Part shown: piece by piece, positions 52,805 through 61,738 of the stretch
Numbering within the stretch: the first letter of the stretch is position 1
How the letters are laid out: each line of letters starts with the position of its first letter
Source: an uncultured Candidatus Binatia bacterium
GTDB taxonomy: Bacteria > Desulfobacterota > Binatia > Bin18
DNA length: 64,000 nucleotides
Reading direction: 5' to 3'
Assembly (NCBI GenBank): GCA_958296235.1
Contig: OY282457.1
Span: forward strand, 1,860,501-1,924,500
The notes under the pieces: generated by a model
Told to the model about the DNA's origin: nothing
Seen by the model: only the letters and a program-made list of their open reading frames with translations
The model's database searches: none
Made by a program: the position numbers and the translations under genes

Positions 52805-53542
52805 ATGGATAAGCACGACGAAGCCATCCGGCAGGCGCGCATTGATCTCACGGCCATACTGCGCTGGGCAGACCGGCTCGGACTGAGTGAGGGCATCTGT
52901 AATCACTTCAGCCTGGTCGTCCCAGGCATGACCGACCGGTTTCTGCTCAATCCGCAAGGTCTGCATTGGTCTGAGCTGCGGACGAGCGACCTGCTCGTCG
53001 TCGACCCGGACGGGAACGTGACCGACGGCCAATGGCAGGTCGAGCCCACGGCGTTCTTCATCCACTCCCAGATTCACCGCGGCAACCCGTCCGCCCGGTG
53101 CGTGCTGCATACCCATATGCCATATGCGACCGCCCTGTGCGCAATCGACGGTGGGCGTCTCGAATGGATCAGTCAGAATGCGCTGCGCTTCTATGAGCGG
53201 GTTGTGTACGAAGAGGCGTATAACGGTCTCGCCCTGGACGAGGCAGAAGGGCAGCGGATCAGGGAAAAGCTGGCCAGCGGAAAGGTGTTATTTCTGGCCA
53301 ATCATGGCGTGATTGTGACCGGGCCGGACGTGGCAACCGCGTTCGACGACTTATACTACCTGGAGCGCGCCTGTATGGTTCAGGCGCTGGCCCACTCAAC
53401 CGGTCTGCCGCTCAAAAAAATTCCTGACCAGGTGTGCCGTCACACGCGGGACCAGCTTGAAGCGGAGCGCCAGCAAGCTGCCCTCCATCTGGAGGCCATC
53501 AAGCGGATGCTGAAGCGTGAAGCTCCCGCCTTCCTGGAATAG
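52805..53542 (+). CDS. Class II aldolase/adducin family protein
   Basis: The product is 245 residues. The zinc ligands are H102 and H104 in LHTHMPYA and the histidine in FLANHGVIVTG. GICNHFSLVVPG binds the phosphate or substrate. The family includes fuculose-phosphate aldolase and decarboxylating relatives. Ribosome site GGAGGAA. A strong terminator follows. Confidence 0.9.
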   Translation: MDKHDEAIRQARIDLTAILRWADRLGLSEGICNHFSLVVPGMTDRFLLNPQGLHWSELRTSDLLVVDPDGNVTDGQWQVEPTAFFIHSQIHRGNPSARCVLHTHMPYATALCAIDGGRLEWISQNALRFYERVVYEEAYNGLALDEAEGQRIREKLASGKVLFLANHGVIVTGPDVATAFDDLYYLERACMVQALAHSTGLPLKKIPDQVCRHTRDQLEAERQQAALHLEAIKRMLKREAPAFLE

Positions 53543-53591
53543 GCGCGACGCGGCAAGGTACAAGGGGAATCGGGCCGTGACATGGCCCAAG

Positions 53592-53631
53592 AGCAAGGGG
53601 GGTCCTCCCGGACCCCCCTTGCTGTGCTTTT
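53592..53631 (+). terminator. Strong Rho-independent terminator
   Basis: AGCAAGGGGGGTCC and GGACCCCCCTTGCT form a perfect 14-base stem with a TCCC loop, followed by GTGCTTTT. It sits between the convergent aldolase and metallo-hydrolase genes and can stop transcription from the left. Confidence 0.88.
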
Positions 53632-54517
53632 AGACGTCCAGACGATAGCCAGCGCCGTCTCGGACCAGCTTGCCGGCGGTCGGCCCGGCAAAGTGGGTGC
53701 CGATAATCAACGTCGGTGTATCCGCAAACTGCTCAAAGGTCCGCCAGCGGGTCGCCAGCGCCATATTGTTGTCGATATCGAACGGAGTGCAGATATTCGG
53801 GTCATGGAACTGGATCGGATGGTGAATGAAGTCGCCGGTAATCATGGCCGCCTCGCCATTGGATTCAACCACGACCGAGCAGTGGCCGGGCGTATGACCC
53901 GGCGTCGGAATCAGCCGCACCCCTTCGCAAATCGTCGTCGGCGCGTCGATCGACTTGGCCAGACCGGCATCGAAAACCGGCTGCATGGAGTCCTCAAAAA
54001 CGCGGCGTTGGATAGTGAAGAAGTCCACCGCATCGGCCGGCAGGCTGGCGATCATAGCGTCGTCGATCTTGCCAAACAGCTCCAGCTCTTTCTGATCCAT
54101 CAGATAGGACGCGTTCGGAAACGTCGGGACCCATTTGCCGTCAACCTGCTGCGTGTTCCAGCCGACATGGTCAAGGTGCAGGTGGGTGCACATGACGTAA
54201 TCGATGCCGTCCGGGTCGTAACCGGCCGCCTTCATGTCATCCAGGAACGAGGTGGACAGATTGCTCATGATGTCCATAGGGGCGCGGTTGCGGTCGTTGC
54301 CGATGCAGGTGTCCACCACCACGGTCGCGCCGGGTGTGTCCACGATCAGCGAATGAATGCTCAGGGAGAGTGCCCCTTCGGGCGTAACGAAGTGGGGAAA
54401 GAGCCACTCGACCTGTTTCACGACCTCGGGTGTTGCGGTCGGCAGCACATCCGAAAATTCCGGATATACGATTTCCTCAATCTTCGTGATTTTGGTATCA
54501 CCTATCTGCCAATGCAT
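53630..54517 (-). CDS. MBL-fold metallo-hydrolase
   Basis: The product is 295 residues. THLHLDHVG (111-119) holds the main metal ligands, followed by the loop histidine in TPGHTPGHCS, the aspartate in MITGDFIHHP and the final histidine in GTHFAGP. It is a two-metal hydrolase of the lactonase-like branch. Ribosome site AGGAGGA. The substrate is not evident. Confidence 0.9.
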   Translation of the reverse strand: MHWQIGDTKITKIEEIVYPEFSDVLPTATPEVVKQVEWLFPHFVTPEGALSLSIHSLIVDTPGATVVVDTCIGNDRNRAPMDIMSNLSTSFLDDMKAAGYDPDGIDYVMCTHLHLDHVGWNTQQVDGKWVPTFPNASYLMDQKELELFGKIDDAMIASLPADAVDFFTIQRRVFEDSMQPVFDAGLAKSIDAPTTICEGVRLIPTPGHTPGHCSVVVESNGEAAMITGDFIHHPIQFHDPNICTPFDIDNNMALATRWRTFEQFADTPTLIIGTHFAGPTAGKLVRDGAGYRLDV

Positions 54518-54579
54518 AATATTCCTCCTGTTCTACTTGCATTGTTCCCATGTTTGTCTTGCTTGGTGTTGGGCCTTTT

Positions 54580-54602
54580 TCCCCGCTCCCAGTGGGAGCG
54601 GG
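54580..54602 (-). repeat. Fragment of the dispersed palindromic element
   Basis: CCCGCTCCC and GGGAGCGGG form a nine-base hairpin with loop AGT. The same hairpin followed by a similar tail occurs inside copy B. The T-run lies before, not after, the stem on the plus strand, so it is not a normal terminator. Confidence 0.5.
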
Positions 54603-54616
54603 TCCTTTGCCTTTCT

Positions 54617-55141
54617 CTATAACGGTCCCGGTCGGACAGGGTCTTTGCCATCCCAGTCTTTGGCTGCGTTCTCAACTAGCATAAACAAATCCTTGAAGAC
54701 AGCGTTATTGTCCCACAGCTCAGTATAATGGCCGATGGTGTTGACCGTGTCAAAATATACCAGTTCGGCATTGCCCACTGTACACTCGAACGCGGCTTCA
54801 TAGCCCAGCTCTGTATACTGGGCATAGGTCGCTTTGTAGTCTTCGGGCATCAGGCCGAAGTGATGGACGCCAACCCGACCGGCGTCCAGGAACTCTTTGT
54901 AGACGGATGGCTCAGCGTTATGCTGGACAATCAGCTCAATCTGGAGGGCGCCGCTATTGCCCAGGGCTAAGGTTACATCCACATTCGAGGGATTGCCCCG
55001 GTAGCGCTGATTTCTGAGCGGACAGTGTTCAAACAAATAGAATGGTCCCACTTTCAGCACATCCACCCAGTATTTGAGCGCGGCGTCCATGTCTCTGACC
55101 ACATAGGCCAACTGACGAACAGTATGCAGCGGTTGTGTCAT
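54617..55141 (-). CDS. VOC/glyoxalase-like protein
   Basis: The product is 174 residues. VRQLAYVVRDMDAALKYWVDVLKVGPFYLFE, a central GALQIELIVQHN, VGVHHFGLMPEDYKATYAQY and the C-terminal IGHYTELWD define the glyoxalase-like type of VOC domain with His/Glu ligands. The role may be epimerase or lyase. It is separated from the metallo-hydrolase by a repeat fragment. Confidence 0.82.
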   Translation of the reverse strand: MTQPLHTVRQLAYVVRDMDAALKYWVDVLKVGPFYLFEHCPLRNQRYRGNPSNVDVTLALGNSGALQIELIVQHNAEPSVYKEFLDAGRVGVHHFGLMPEDYKATYAQYTELGYEAAFECTVGNAELVYFDTVNTIGHYTELWDNNAVFKDLFMLVENAAKDWDGKDPVRPGPL

Positions 55142-55336
55142 CCGAGTCCCCCCTTGTGTAAACTTTTGAGCGCGGTCAGGATCAAGCAGTTGAGCCAGCC
55201 GGACTTGTTAGCGTCTTAGCTTACATCGGAGTGATCGACAAGGATGAGCGCCCGTCAGTGTGGTCGGCAGGACCAATGCGGGCGCAAAACCCGGCTGACG
55301 TGCCGGGGCGGGTATCAACGTTAAGAGGAGGACTTC

Positions 55337-55585
55337 CTGGATTCGCCAAAAATTGAGTATCCCTGCGCCTGGTCATTCAAGATCATTGGTTCCGATGCCG
55401 CACAGATAACGGAGGCCATAGTTGCGATGCTTGAGGCATTCGAATATCAGCTCAGTGAATCGCGCCACAGTCGGACAAGAAAATACACCGCCTTCAATCT
55501 CTCCGTTCACGTCAAAAACGAAGCAGAGCGGCTGGCCATATTCAGCGGCCTCAAGCATATTCCGAGTGTCAAAATAATCCTGTAA
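55337..55585 (+). CDS. DUF493 (YbeD-like) protein with CTG start
   Basis: The product is 82 residues. IEYPCAWSFKIIGSDAAQI..., RKYTAFNLSVHVKNEAERLAIFSGLKHIPSVKIIL matches the DUF493/HP0495 ACT-like fold, including the C-terminal VK-x-x-L. A stop codon lies immediately upstream, so the only possible initiator is CTG at 55337, five bases after GGAGG (55327-55331). It sits 33 bases before the monooxygenase gene and may be co-transcribed. It was probably missed because of its start codon. The family may act in regulation; no reaction is known. Confidence 0.8.
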   Translation: MDSPKIEYPCAWSFKIIGSDAAQITEAIVAMLEAFEYQLSESRHSRTRKYTAFNLSVHVKNEAERLAIFSGLKHIPSVKIIL

Positions 55586-55618
55586 GTAAGAAGACATCCA
55601 TCAAAAAGGAGATTTCGT

Positions 55619-56848
55619 ATGAAGTTCATGTATTTTTGTCTGCCGTCAATTCCGGCTACTCCCCAGGAACGCAAAGACCTCCGCCCCATTGCTCACCACA
55701 CCGAGCGCTGGCAAAAAATGTTCGACGAGGTTGCCGAGATTGCGCGCATGGTGGAAGACCTGGGCTTCACGGGAGTCGCCTTTCCCGAGCACCATCTGCA
55801 TACCGAAGGCATGGAAATCGGCAGTCTGCCGGTGCTGACCCAATACGTCATTCATCAAACCTCAACGCTCAAGGTTGGCCCCATCGGCTATGTCCTGCCG
55901 GGCTGGAATCCGTTGCGGCTCGCCCTGGAGATTGCCTGGCTCGACCAGCTTACCAAAGGCAGAACGCACGTCGGCTTTGCCCGTGGCTATCAATCCCGCT
56001 GGCTCAATCCCATGGCGCAGAAGATTCATATCGGCGCGACGGTCAGCGACCAGAGCGACATCGACGTCCGCAATCGCGAGGCGTTTGAAGAGGTCTTTCA
56101 GATTCTGAAACTGGCCTGGAAAGATGAACCCTTTCGTTTCAAGGGCAAACACTACGAGTATCCGTATCCCTATGAGGAAGGCACGCCCTGGCCGGCCCAC
56201 GCATGGACACGCGAACACGGCTCTCCGGGCGAGATCGATGAAAACGGGCGGGTCCAGATGATCGACATCGTGCCCAAGCCCTATCAGAAGCCCCACCCCA
56301 CCCTCTTCCAGGCCTTTTCCATGAGCGAGGCCACCGTCCGCTGGTGCGCCAGAGAGAACATCGTGCCGACCCTGTTCATTTCCGACCACGAGCAGGTACG
56401 CTTTTTCGCCGAGACCCATGTCGAAGAAGCCAAGACCGCCGGCCGTGCCCTGGAGTTCGGTGAATCGCTCGGCGTGCTGCGCGCGATCTACCCCGGAGAT
56501 ACCCAAGAGGCGGCCAGGAAGATGCTGACGGCCGGCTTCTGTGGCTATGGCTTTCAGAATTTCTTCTACCATTTCGGCTTTCTGGAGGCGTTCCGCACCG
56601 AAGCCGACAACAAAAAATATGGCGAGGGTCCGATGCCAGCCTCCGAAGCCACCCCCGAACGGATGATTGACGCGAACTTTGCGCTGGCCGGAACAACGAG
56701 TGATATCCGCCGCGCCCTGGACCAGCTCATCGAAGCGGGCAATCCAGAGTGGTTTATCTGGCAGGGCGACCAGGGGCTGCTGCCGATTGAAGAAGTGAAA
56801 CGCGCCATCAGGAAAGTCGGCGAGGAAGTCCTGCCGCACTATATGTAG
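55619..56848 (+). CDS. Luciferase-like (LLM class) flavin-dependent monooxygenase
   Basis: The product is 409 residues with AAAAAGGAG upstream. The bacterial luciferase-like barrel is seen in ARMVEDLGFTGVAFPEHHLHTEGM, LKVGPIGYVLPGWNPLRLALEIAWLDQLTKGRTHVGFARGY, and C-terminal LIEAGNPEWFIW. It uses reduced flavin to oxidise an unknown organic substrate. A relative begins at 63072. Confidence 0.9.
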   Translation: MKFMYFCLPSIPATPQERKDLRPIAHHTERWQKMFDEVAEIARMVEDLGFTGVAFPEHHLHTEGMEIGSLPVLTQYVIHQTSTLKVGPIGYVLPGWNPLRLALEIAWLDQLTKGRTHVGFARGYQSRWLNPMAQKIHIGATVSDQSDIDVRNREAFEEVFQILKLAWKDEPFRFKGKHYEYPYPYEEGTPWPAHAWTREHGSPGEIDENGRVQMIDIVPKPYQKPHPTLFQAFSMSEATVRWCARENIVPTLFISDHEQVRFFAETHVEEAKTAGRALEFGESLGVLRAIYPGDTQEAARKMLTAGFCGYGFQNFFYHFGFLEAFRTEADNKKYGEGPMPASEATPERMIDANFALAGTTSDIRRALDQLIEAGNPEWFIWQGDQGLLPIEEVKRAIRKVGEEVLPHYM

Positions 56849-57003
56849 CATCCGCGACTTGACCGGAAAGCATACTCAGTCGGACAGACATTATTGAAAA
56901 CGACATCCAGAGAGGATTGGACGACCTGAAAGCCTGCCGCATGGTGGGACCATTTCAAAACGTCGGATAGCTGATAAACTGGCGGCTGTAGGAGAAGCGA
57001 AGT

Positions 57004-57702
57004 ATGCCATTACCAATTATTATTGCGGTAGTAATTGTACTTGCGGCAACTGCGGCAACTGCGGCAATTGTTTTGAATTGGGACAAAATCGTCACCCAGT
57101 TGAAAGGCAAGAAAATCGCAATTCTTGGCGCTCGGGGTGTCGGAAAAACCACCTTAATCAGCTTTCTTACAACCGGCTGTGTTCCTGAGAGCTCTAAACA
57201 GACTATCCGTTCAGGGAATGCAAAGGGGCGTCGTTTTTCACTTCGAGAGTTGGACTTGAAAATCAAGGATACCCGGGATCTGCCTGGAGGTCCTGATGCG
57301 TATGCGGAATGGAAGGAACTCTTTGACGAGGCAGATCTAGTTTTCTACCTCCTTCGTATAGACAAGTTGGTGGAAAGCGATGCTGAGGCTGAAAACCGGG
57401 TTCGGAGAGACATGAAGCAGATTGAGAGTTGGTTGAAAGAGTTGAAAGATCAGCGGCCGTTACCTCGTCTCTTCATAATCGGGACGCATGGCGACCTTGC
57501 CAATCCCGACTTGACTACGCTTCCAGAGAATGAGCAGGGGAATTATCAGGACAGGATTAGAGCACTGCCAATCATCCAGGAATGCGTCCAGCGGGCAGGC
57601 GGTAGCCACAACACGAAGGTTGTCCTTGGCAGCATGAAGTCGAAGGAGGAGACCGAAGCTCTAGTATTCGGGATATTTTCACAGGTAGAAAGTCAGTCAT
57701 GA
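57004..57702 (+). CDS. Membrane-anchored small GTPase-like protein
   Basis: The product is 232 residues. An N-terminal membrane helix (about 4-24) is followed by a Ras-like G domain: P-loop GARGVGKT (42-49), a DTRDLPG switch-II-like motif (89-95) and THGD (161-164) in the position of NKxD. The switch motif carries no water-activating Gln, so hydrolysis may be slow or need a partner. It overlaps the next gene by four bases. The lower G+C than the flanks suggests transfer. I cannot assign the operon to a named system. Confidence 0.75.
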   Translation: MPLPIIIAVVIVLAATAATAAIVLNWDKIVTQLKGKKIAILGARGVGKTTLISFLTTGCVPESSKQTIRSGNAKGRRFSLRELDLKIKDTRDLPGGPDAYAEWKELFDEADLVFYLLRIDKLVESDAEAENRVRRDMKQIESWLKELKDQRPLPRLFIIGTHGDLANPDLTTLPENEQGNYQDRIRALPIIQECVQRAGGSHNTKVVLGSMKSKEETEALVFGIFSQVESQS

Positions 57703-58205
57703 GCGAGAGGTATCCAGAGTTATCGTTTCAGGCTCAAAGCTTGGATAACTTAGCTCTCGACCCTATGGAGGTGAACGGGTGTCCTCTTGAAGAAAAAGAC
57801 GAGGAAGAACGCGAGAGGCTAGTTCAACGTATTGCTCAAGTATCAAAGTCCGGCACTCGGGTATTCTCGGAAGGTTCCATCTCAGCGTTTCGTCTGGGCA
57901 ACGAGTTCATCTTAGAAATCCCCTCAGATCAAAAGGACTCAGCGGGTAGAATAGCGCCAATCATCTGTTACGGGCACGTTTCAAGAGAGTCGGAAAAATC
58001 CTGGCCTGATGAGGTCGTGAGTGCAATACGAGACTTTGCTAACCGAATAGGAAGAGGAGTCTCGGACCAAGCTGCGGTACGACGCGGGATTGAGGCCGTA
58101 AAAAAAAATTGGATCAGCAGACTTTGGGTAAGAATCAAGGAGTGGCTGAGCGCACTTGGAAGAAAGCTCCGGCGGCATTTGGCATTGCCATCACTAAGCC
58201 CGTAA
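57699..58205 (+). CDS. Unknown protein of the GTPase operon
   Basis: The product is 168 residues starting in the ATGA overlap with the GTPase gene. The first 55 residues are acidic. A strand-rich middle (GTRVFSEGSISAFRLGNEFILEIPSD, IAPIICYGHVSR) precedes a helix. The last 30 residues (WISRLWVRIKEWLSALGRKLRRHL) form a cationic amphipathic helix that could bind membrane. No family recognised. Translational coupling implies a stoichiometric partner of the GTPase. Confidence 0.65.
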   Translation: MSERYPELSFQAQSLDNLALDPMEVNGCPLEEKDEEERERLVQRIAQVSKSGTRVFSEGSISAFRLGNEFILEIPSDQKDSAGRIAPIICYGHVSRESEKSWPDEVVSAIRDFANRIGRGVSDQAAVRRGIEAVKKNWISRLWVRIKEWLSALGRKLRRHLALPSLSP

Positions 58206-58219
58206 AGCCTGAAAAAGAG

Positions 58220-58996
58220 ATGAGCATGGCAACTAAACCATTCCCCGAAGACGCTCAGCAGCGGAAGGCGCTCCTCGTGCTTGATCAGTCCGAGATCGAT
58301 CGTTGCAGGTACGAAGACGGAGGCTCTGATCTCCTGCTCAATGAGGAAATTCACATTCTGGAATTTCCCGTACGCGGCTCTCAGAAAGTAATTCAGGATA
58401 TTGTGGGTGAAGACTTGGTTCGGCGAGGCGCTGTGCTTGTCCAAAGTCCTTTCGATAAAGATCGATATGAAGATGTAGAGAAGGCGGAAGAAAGCTTTGC
58501 ACTCGCAAAGCATGGGCATTTTTCCACCTTCTGTAAGCACCTGGGCGCTCGCAAGGTGCGGATAGAGCAGATTCAGTTGAGCCAGACGTCAGGGACGAAA
58601 ACCTGGAACGTCGGAGGCGGCATCAAAGTCAAAACTGTAGGAGCCGATGTAGGAGTCGATGTAGAGCAAGACGGTTTGGACGTCGTCAGATCGCAATTGA
58701 CGCTTGTCGATACTTTTGAAGGGGGACAAGCAGATGTGAAGGCTGCGGAAGAACTTTTACGACGTACGAAGCTACTTGGTGATCCGAACATGTCCGGGCT
58801 TCTCGATATGCGTCGGTCGGGGAGCAATCCACTGAAGAGCCGAACCCTGACTCTCAATCTGTCGAGTGAAACAAAGCGGAACCTCAGTGTAATCGGGAGG
58901 CTCAAGGTCCCTCCATTCATCAAGCTGGAAGCCGACTACAAGCGTGTCGTTCAAGAACAATCAGAGTATACGCTGACTGTCGAAGTACTCTTCTAA
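58220..58996 (+). CDS. Unknown protein of the GTPase operon, beta-rich C-terminus
   Basis: The product is 258 residues from the ATG at 58220; an ATG two codons on is an alternative. The N-terminal half (FPEDAQQRKALLVLDQ..., EEIHILEFPVRGSQKVIQDIVGEDLVRRGAVLVQSPFD) looks helical and mixed. The C-terminal half is strand-rich, with alternating VGGGIKVKTVGADVGVDVEQDGL and TLTLNLSSETKRNL. No signal peptide. The start lies 14 bases after the previous stop. It might be an effector or scaffold. The function is unknown. Confidence 0.65.
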   Translation: MSMATKPFPEDAQQRKALLVLDQSEIDRCRYEDGGSDLLLNEEIHILEFPVRGSQKVIQDIVGEDLVRRGAVLVQSPFDKDRYEDVEKAEESFALAKHGHFSTFCKHLGARKVRIEQIQLSQTSGTKTWNVGGGIKVKTVGADVGVDVEQDGLDVVRSQLTLVDTFEGGQADVKAAEELLRRTKLLGDPNMSGLLDMRRSGSNPLKSRTLTLNLSSETKRNLSVIGRLKVPPFIKLEADYKRVVQEQSEYTLTVEVLF

Positions 58997-59070
58997 TCCG
59001 TTGGACCTGTCTTGCGTAACTCCATTATCGAACCGTATGCCCGACAAGCGACTGACCCTAGCCGGTTTTT

Positions 59071-59430
59071 CTATCGGGGAATCACCGGCAGCAGGACAGA
59101 GGACGCCCGGTCTCCCTGGTGAAACACTGTCTGCTGGGCGGGCACCCCCTGCGTTCCCTCGCCAAACGGCTCGCCCGTATTCAGGTTGCGGTCGAACTCC
59201 GGGAAATGGCTGGAACTGATTTCCAGGCAGAGGCGCTTGAGTGAATGGTTCGGAGGTATGGACCAGGACATCGCGGCGCTCTTCGCCTAGACGCTGGTCC
59301 TGCACACCTACATCTACGGCTAGGTTATTGCCGCCCGGGGATGGCACCGGATCGTCGAGATCGTACATATAGGTGTCTGTCCGCTCTTGGCCGGGCGGCA
59401 CGGTTGAAAGGGTTGGAGCCTGCTCTTTTT
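59071..59430 (-). pseudogene. Remnant of a CocE/NonD family hydrolase
   Basis: The minus strand shows two pieces of the C-terminal jelly-roll of CocE/NonD hydrolases in different frames: TDTYMYDLDDPVPSPGGNNL with DVLVHTSEPFT, then RLCLEISSSHFPEFDRNL with TGEPFGEG and VLLPVIPR. About 60 residues that should lie between them, and the whole catalytic domain, are missing. Clearly decayed. The neighbouring 58997-59070 and 59431-59508 show no further feature. Confidence 0.75.
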
Positions 59431-59508
59431 ATGACCCAGCCAGGATTGACCCCAGAGCAACGGAGCCTTTATGGATAACAAAATCGAGATGACACGGGAG
59501 GAACACCA

Positions 59509-60255
59509 ATGGCAGAGCCCGATACCCTGTGTGGCTGGGGAGATCAAGACAAAGTTGACTATTTTGTACAGCGGAGCGCACTCTTGATTCCGAAGCGCTT
59601 TGAGCAACTTCATACCTTGCTTGACCTCTTCCCGTGGTCGGTTGATGAACCGATCCGTGTGCTCGATTTAGGCGCGGGCTATGGTGCGGTTACAGAGACG
59701 ATTCTCTCCTGTTATCCACACGCAACAGTCACCTGGGTTGACGGCTCGACCGCTATGCGCGGGCATGCTGAGCCCCGTCTCAGCAAGTATGGCGCGCACG
59801 TCGAACTTTTTCTGCGCGACCTGGCTGAGCCCACCTGGCAGGCCGATCTGCCCGGACCGTTTCATGCCGCAGTCTCAGCCATTGCGCTGCACCACCTGAC
59901 CGATGAGCGCAAGCGAACGCTTTGCGCTGAGGTGTTCGATCTGCTCCAGCCCGGCGGTCTGTTTCTCAACAATGATGTCGTTGCCGGCGACCCTGCATTA
60001 CGCGACCAGTTCACCCCCTTGGCTGATCGGGTTATCCAGCAGCAAGTCCAGGAGCAGACAGGAGAGCGGCACTCGCTCGAAGAAATTCGCCAGGTACGGA
60101 CTGCCATGCAGCGTCCCAAGGGACACAGCAGCCACATCGCTCCGCTGGAGCCTCAGCTGAACTGGTGGCGAGAGGCCGGCTTCACGATTGTGGACTGCTA
60201 CTGGAAGTTTCTGAATTTTGCGATTTTTGGTGGCTTCAAGCCCCCGGCTGATTAG
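59509..60255 (+). CDS. Class I SAM-dependent methyltransferase
   Basis: The product is 248 residues. The cofactor motif VLDLGAGYGAVTETIL is followed by WVDGSTAMRGHAEPRL, AAVSAIALHHLTDERK and LLQPGGLFLNNDVV, a standard small-molecule methyltransferase layout. The C-terminal NWWREAGFTIVDCYWKFLNFAIFGG is typical of the family. The substrate is unknown. Ribosome site GGGAGGAA. Confidence 0.88.
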   Translation: MAEPDTLCGWGDQDKVDYFVQRSALLIPKRFEQLHTLLDLFPWSVDEPIRVLDLGAGYGAVTETILSCYPHATVTWVDGSTAMRGHAEPRLSKYGAHVELFLRDLAEPTWQADLPGPFHAAVSAIALHHLTDERKRTLCAEVFDLLQPGGLFLNNDVVAGDPALRDQFTPLADRVIQQQVQEQTGERHSLEEIRQVRTAMQRPKGHSSHIAPLEPQLNWWREAGFTIVDCYWKFLNFAIFGGFKPPAD

Positions 60256-60263
60256 CGCGCGCC

Positions 60264-61670
60264 TCAGTTCGGCGCGATACTCGTCTTGACGAGTTCCGGC
60301 TCTTCTCCAAAGACAATCTGGCCGGCCGCATCCTGGGCGCGAATACGCGCTTCGATTGCCGGGGATAACTGCACATTCCGCTCTTGCGGAAATTTGTCCT
60401 GGTACAAATGCGGACGTAAAAAGAATTCTTCTGGAGTTCTGATTATCGCTTGAGTTTTTAAGGGCGCGGGAAACCAGCCGCGCCGCATGAAGTCGGGTGA
60501 GAAGAACACGTCCACATCTTTCTGTGACCATTCTTTGACCTGCATGGCATCATGCAGGGTGTAGCCATAATAGTCGGCCTGAGCATCCCACCAAACCGCA
60601 ATCAGGTTGTGATAGCCACGCTCCCCGAGGTTCGGATTCATCATTTGGGTCATCCGTTCCTCAACGAAAATAAGCTCATCCTGCTGCCCGTAGACCTCCG
60701 TCCGAAGCGGATAGAAATAGTGCTGCTCTACCCAATACAGAACCTTACTGGCGTAATAATCCGGCAGCCAGTCCGACTTTGGACGAGCTTCGAGGACATA
60801 GGTCCGCACGCTCCCATCTGGCTGATAGTGTGGGTAGTCGTCCCCCATTATTTTCAGGTCTTGGACGGGAACATCGGTAAAGGCTCCCTCCGCGGTCGCC
60901 AGGGTGATGATCGGACGCGTTTTCGGAAAGCGAACCGTCTCAGTCAAGATATCGGTCCCGAGTACGCGCCATGAAAACTCCCAGGCGTCGCGCCCGAGGG
61001 AGTCATCAAACGTCATCGGCCAAGTGGCCATTTTGTCTTCTCGCTGGGGTTGCGGGAAGCGGCGGACCCGACGGATAGCCGGCGAATAGCCAAAGAGGTC
61101 GGCCTTGGTACGCTTCTCCCGATCGGTCCGGTAGGTAATGAAGAGCATTTGATTGCCGTAATTTTCAGGTGGAGATAAATCCTGCGTCAGCCAGTGAGTC
61201 AACAGTTCCCCCGGTTGCGCGGTCAGGTGCCCCATCAGGCCCTCGGGTTTCCGATAATGTACCAGGACGAGAATTTGCGAACTGGACAGGGAGCCGCTGG
61301 GGGTCAGGAGCCCCATGTCTTCGACCTGGACGCAGTTCCAGCGCGGCATATGCGGGAATTCCATAGCGCGAAAGCCCATTTCCTCAGCCGTATAGGGAGC
61401 GCGAAACGGATAGGCTTCGGCCGGCAGATACGGGATGGTCGCATCGCGCGGCGTGTCCTGTGCCATATCGATGGCGCTCCGCTCTTCTTCAGAAAGCTCG
61501 GCCAGCGTCTTCCAGGTTCTCTCCGGCCGCCCGTTCTGGTCTTCCGCAGCCCAGAGGGGCGGCAAACAAAAAAGGAGGCTGAAACCAATAAAGCTGATAA
61601 GTCCGACGCTCAGGCCGAGCAGGTGTCCATCATGTCCAGGCTGTTCAAAATGTCCGGGCTTGCTCCGCAT
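60264..61670 (-). CDS. DUF1329 outer-membrane-associated protein
   Basis: The product is 468 residues with AAAGGAGAA upstream. A hydrophobic N-terminal segment (LLGLSVGLISFIGFSLLFCLPPLWA) acts as a signal peptide. The remainder is the LolB-like DUF1329 domain, with RRVRRFPQPQREDKMATWPMTFDD, YVLEARPKSDWLPDYYASKVLYWVEQHYFYPLRTEVYGQ and NLIAVWWDAQADYYGYT. Members are often near catabolic genes for hydrophobic substrates, so a transport or envelope role is likely. Confidence 0.85.
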   Translation of the reverse strand: MRSKPGHFEQPGHDGHLLGLSVGLISFIGFSLLFCLPPLWAAEDQNGRPERTWKTLAELSEEERSAIDMAQDTPRDATIPYLPAEAYPFRAPYTAEEMGFRAMEFPHMPRWNCVQVEDMGLLTPSGSLSSSQILVLVHYRKPEGLMGHLTAQPGELLTHWLTQDLSPPENYGNQMLFITYRTDREKRTKADLFGYSPAIRRVRRFPQPQREDKMATWPMTFDDSLGRDAWEFSWRVLGTDILTETVRFPKTRPIITLATAEGAFTDVPVQDLKIMGDDYPHYQPDGSVRTYVLEARPKSDWLPDYYASKVLYWVEQHYFYPLRTEVYGQQDELIFVEERMTQMMNPNLGERGYHNLIAVWWDAQADYYGYTLHDAMQVKEWSQKDVDVFFSPDFMRRGWFPAPLKTQAIIRTPEEFFLRPHLYQDKFPQERNVQLSPAIEARIRAQDAAGQIVFGEEPELVKTSIAPN

Positions 61671-61738
61671 CCGGTTTCTCCTTTCGCTTCCCCCTACCGC
61701 TCTAGCAGAACACGGCGAGAAGCACTACACAGAAAAAG

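Noticed and set aside
54576-54602. T-run and hairpin as a terminator
   Set aside because: The T-run precedes the stem on the plus strand and becomes A-run after the stem on the minus strand, so it cannot work as an intrinsic terminator. It matches the dispersed repeat instead.
55373-55597. 74-codon frame on the minus strand before the monooxygenase
   Set aside because: The opposite strand encodes a recognisable DUF493 protein over the same bases, and the minus frame has no ribosome site.
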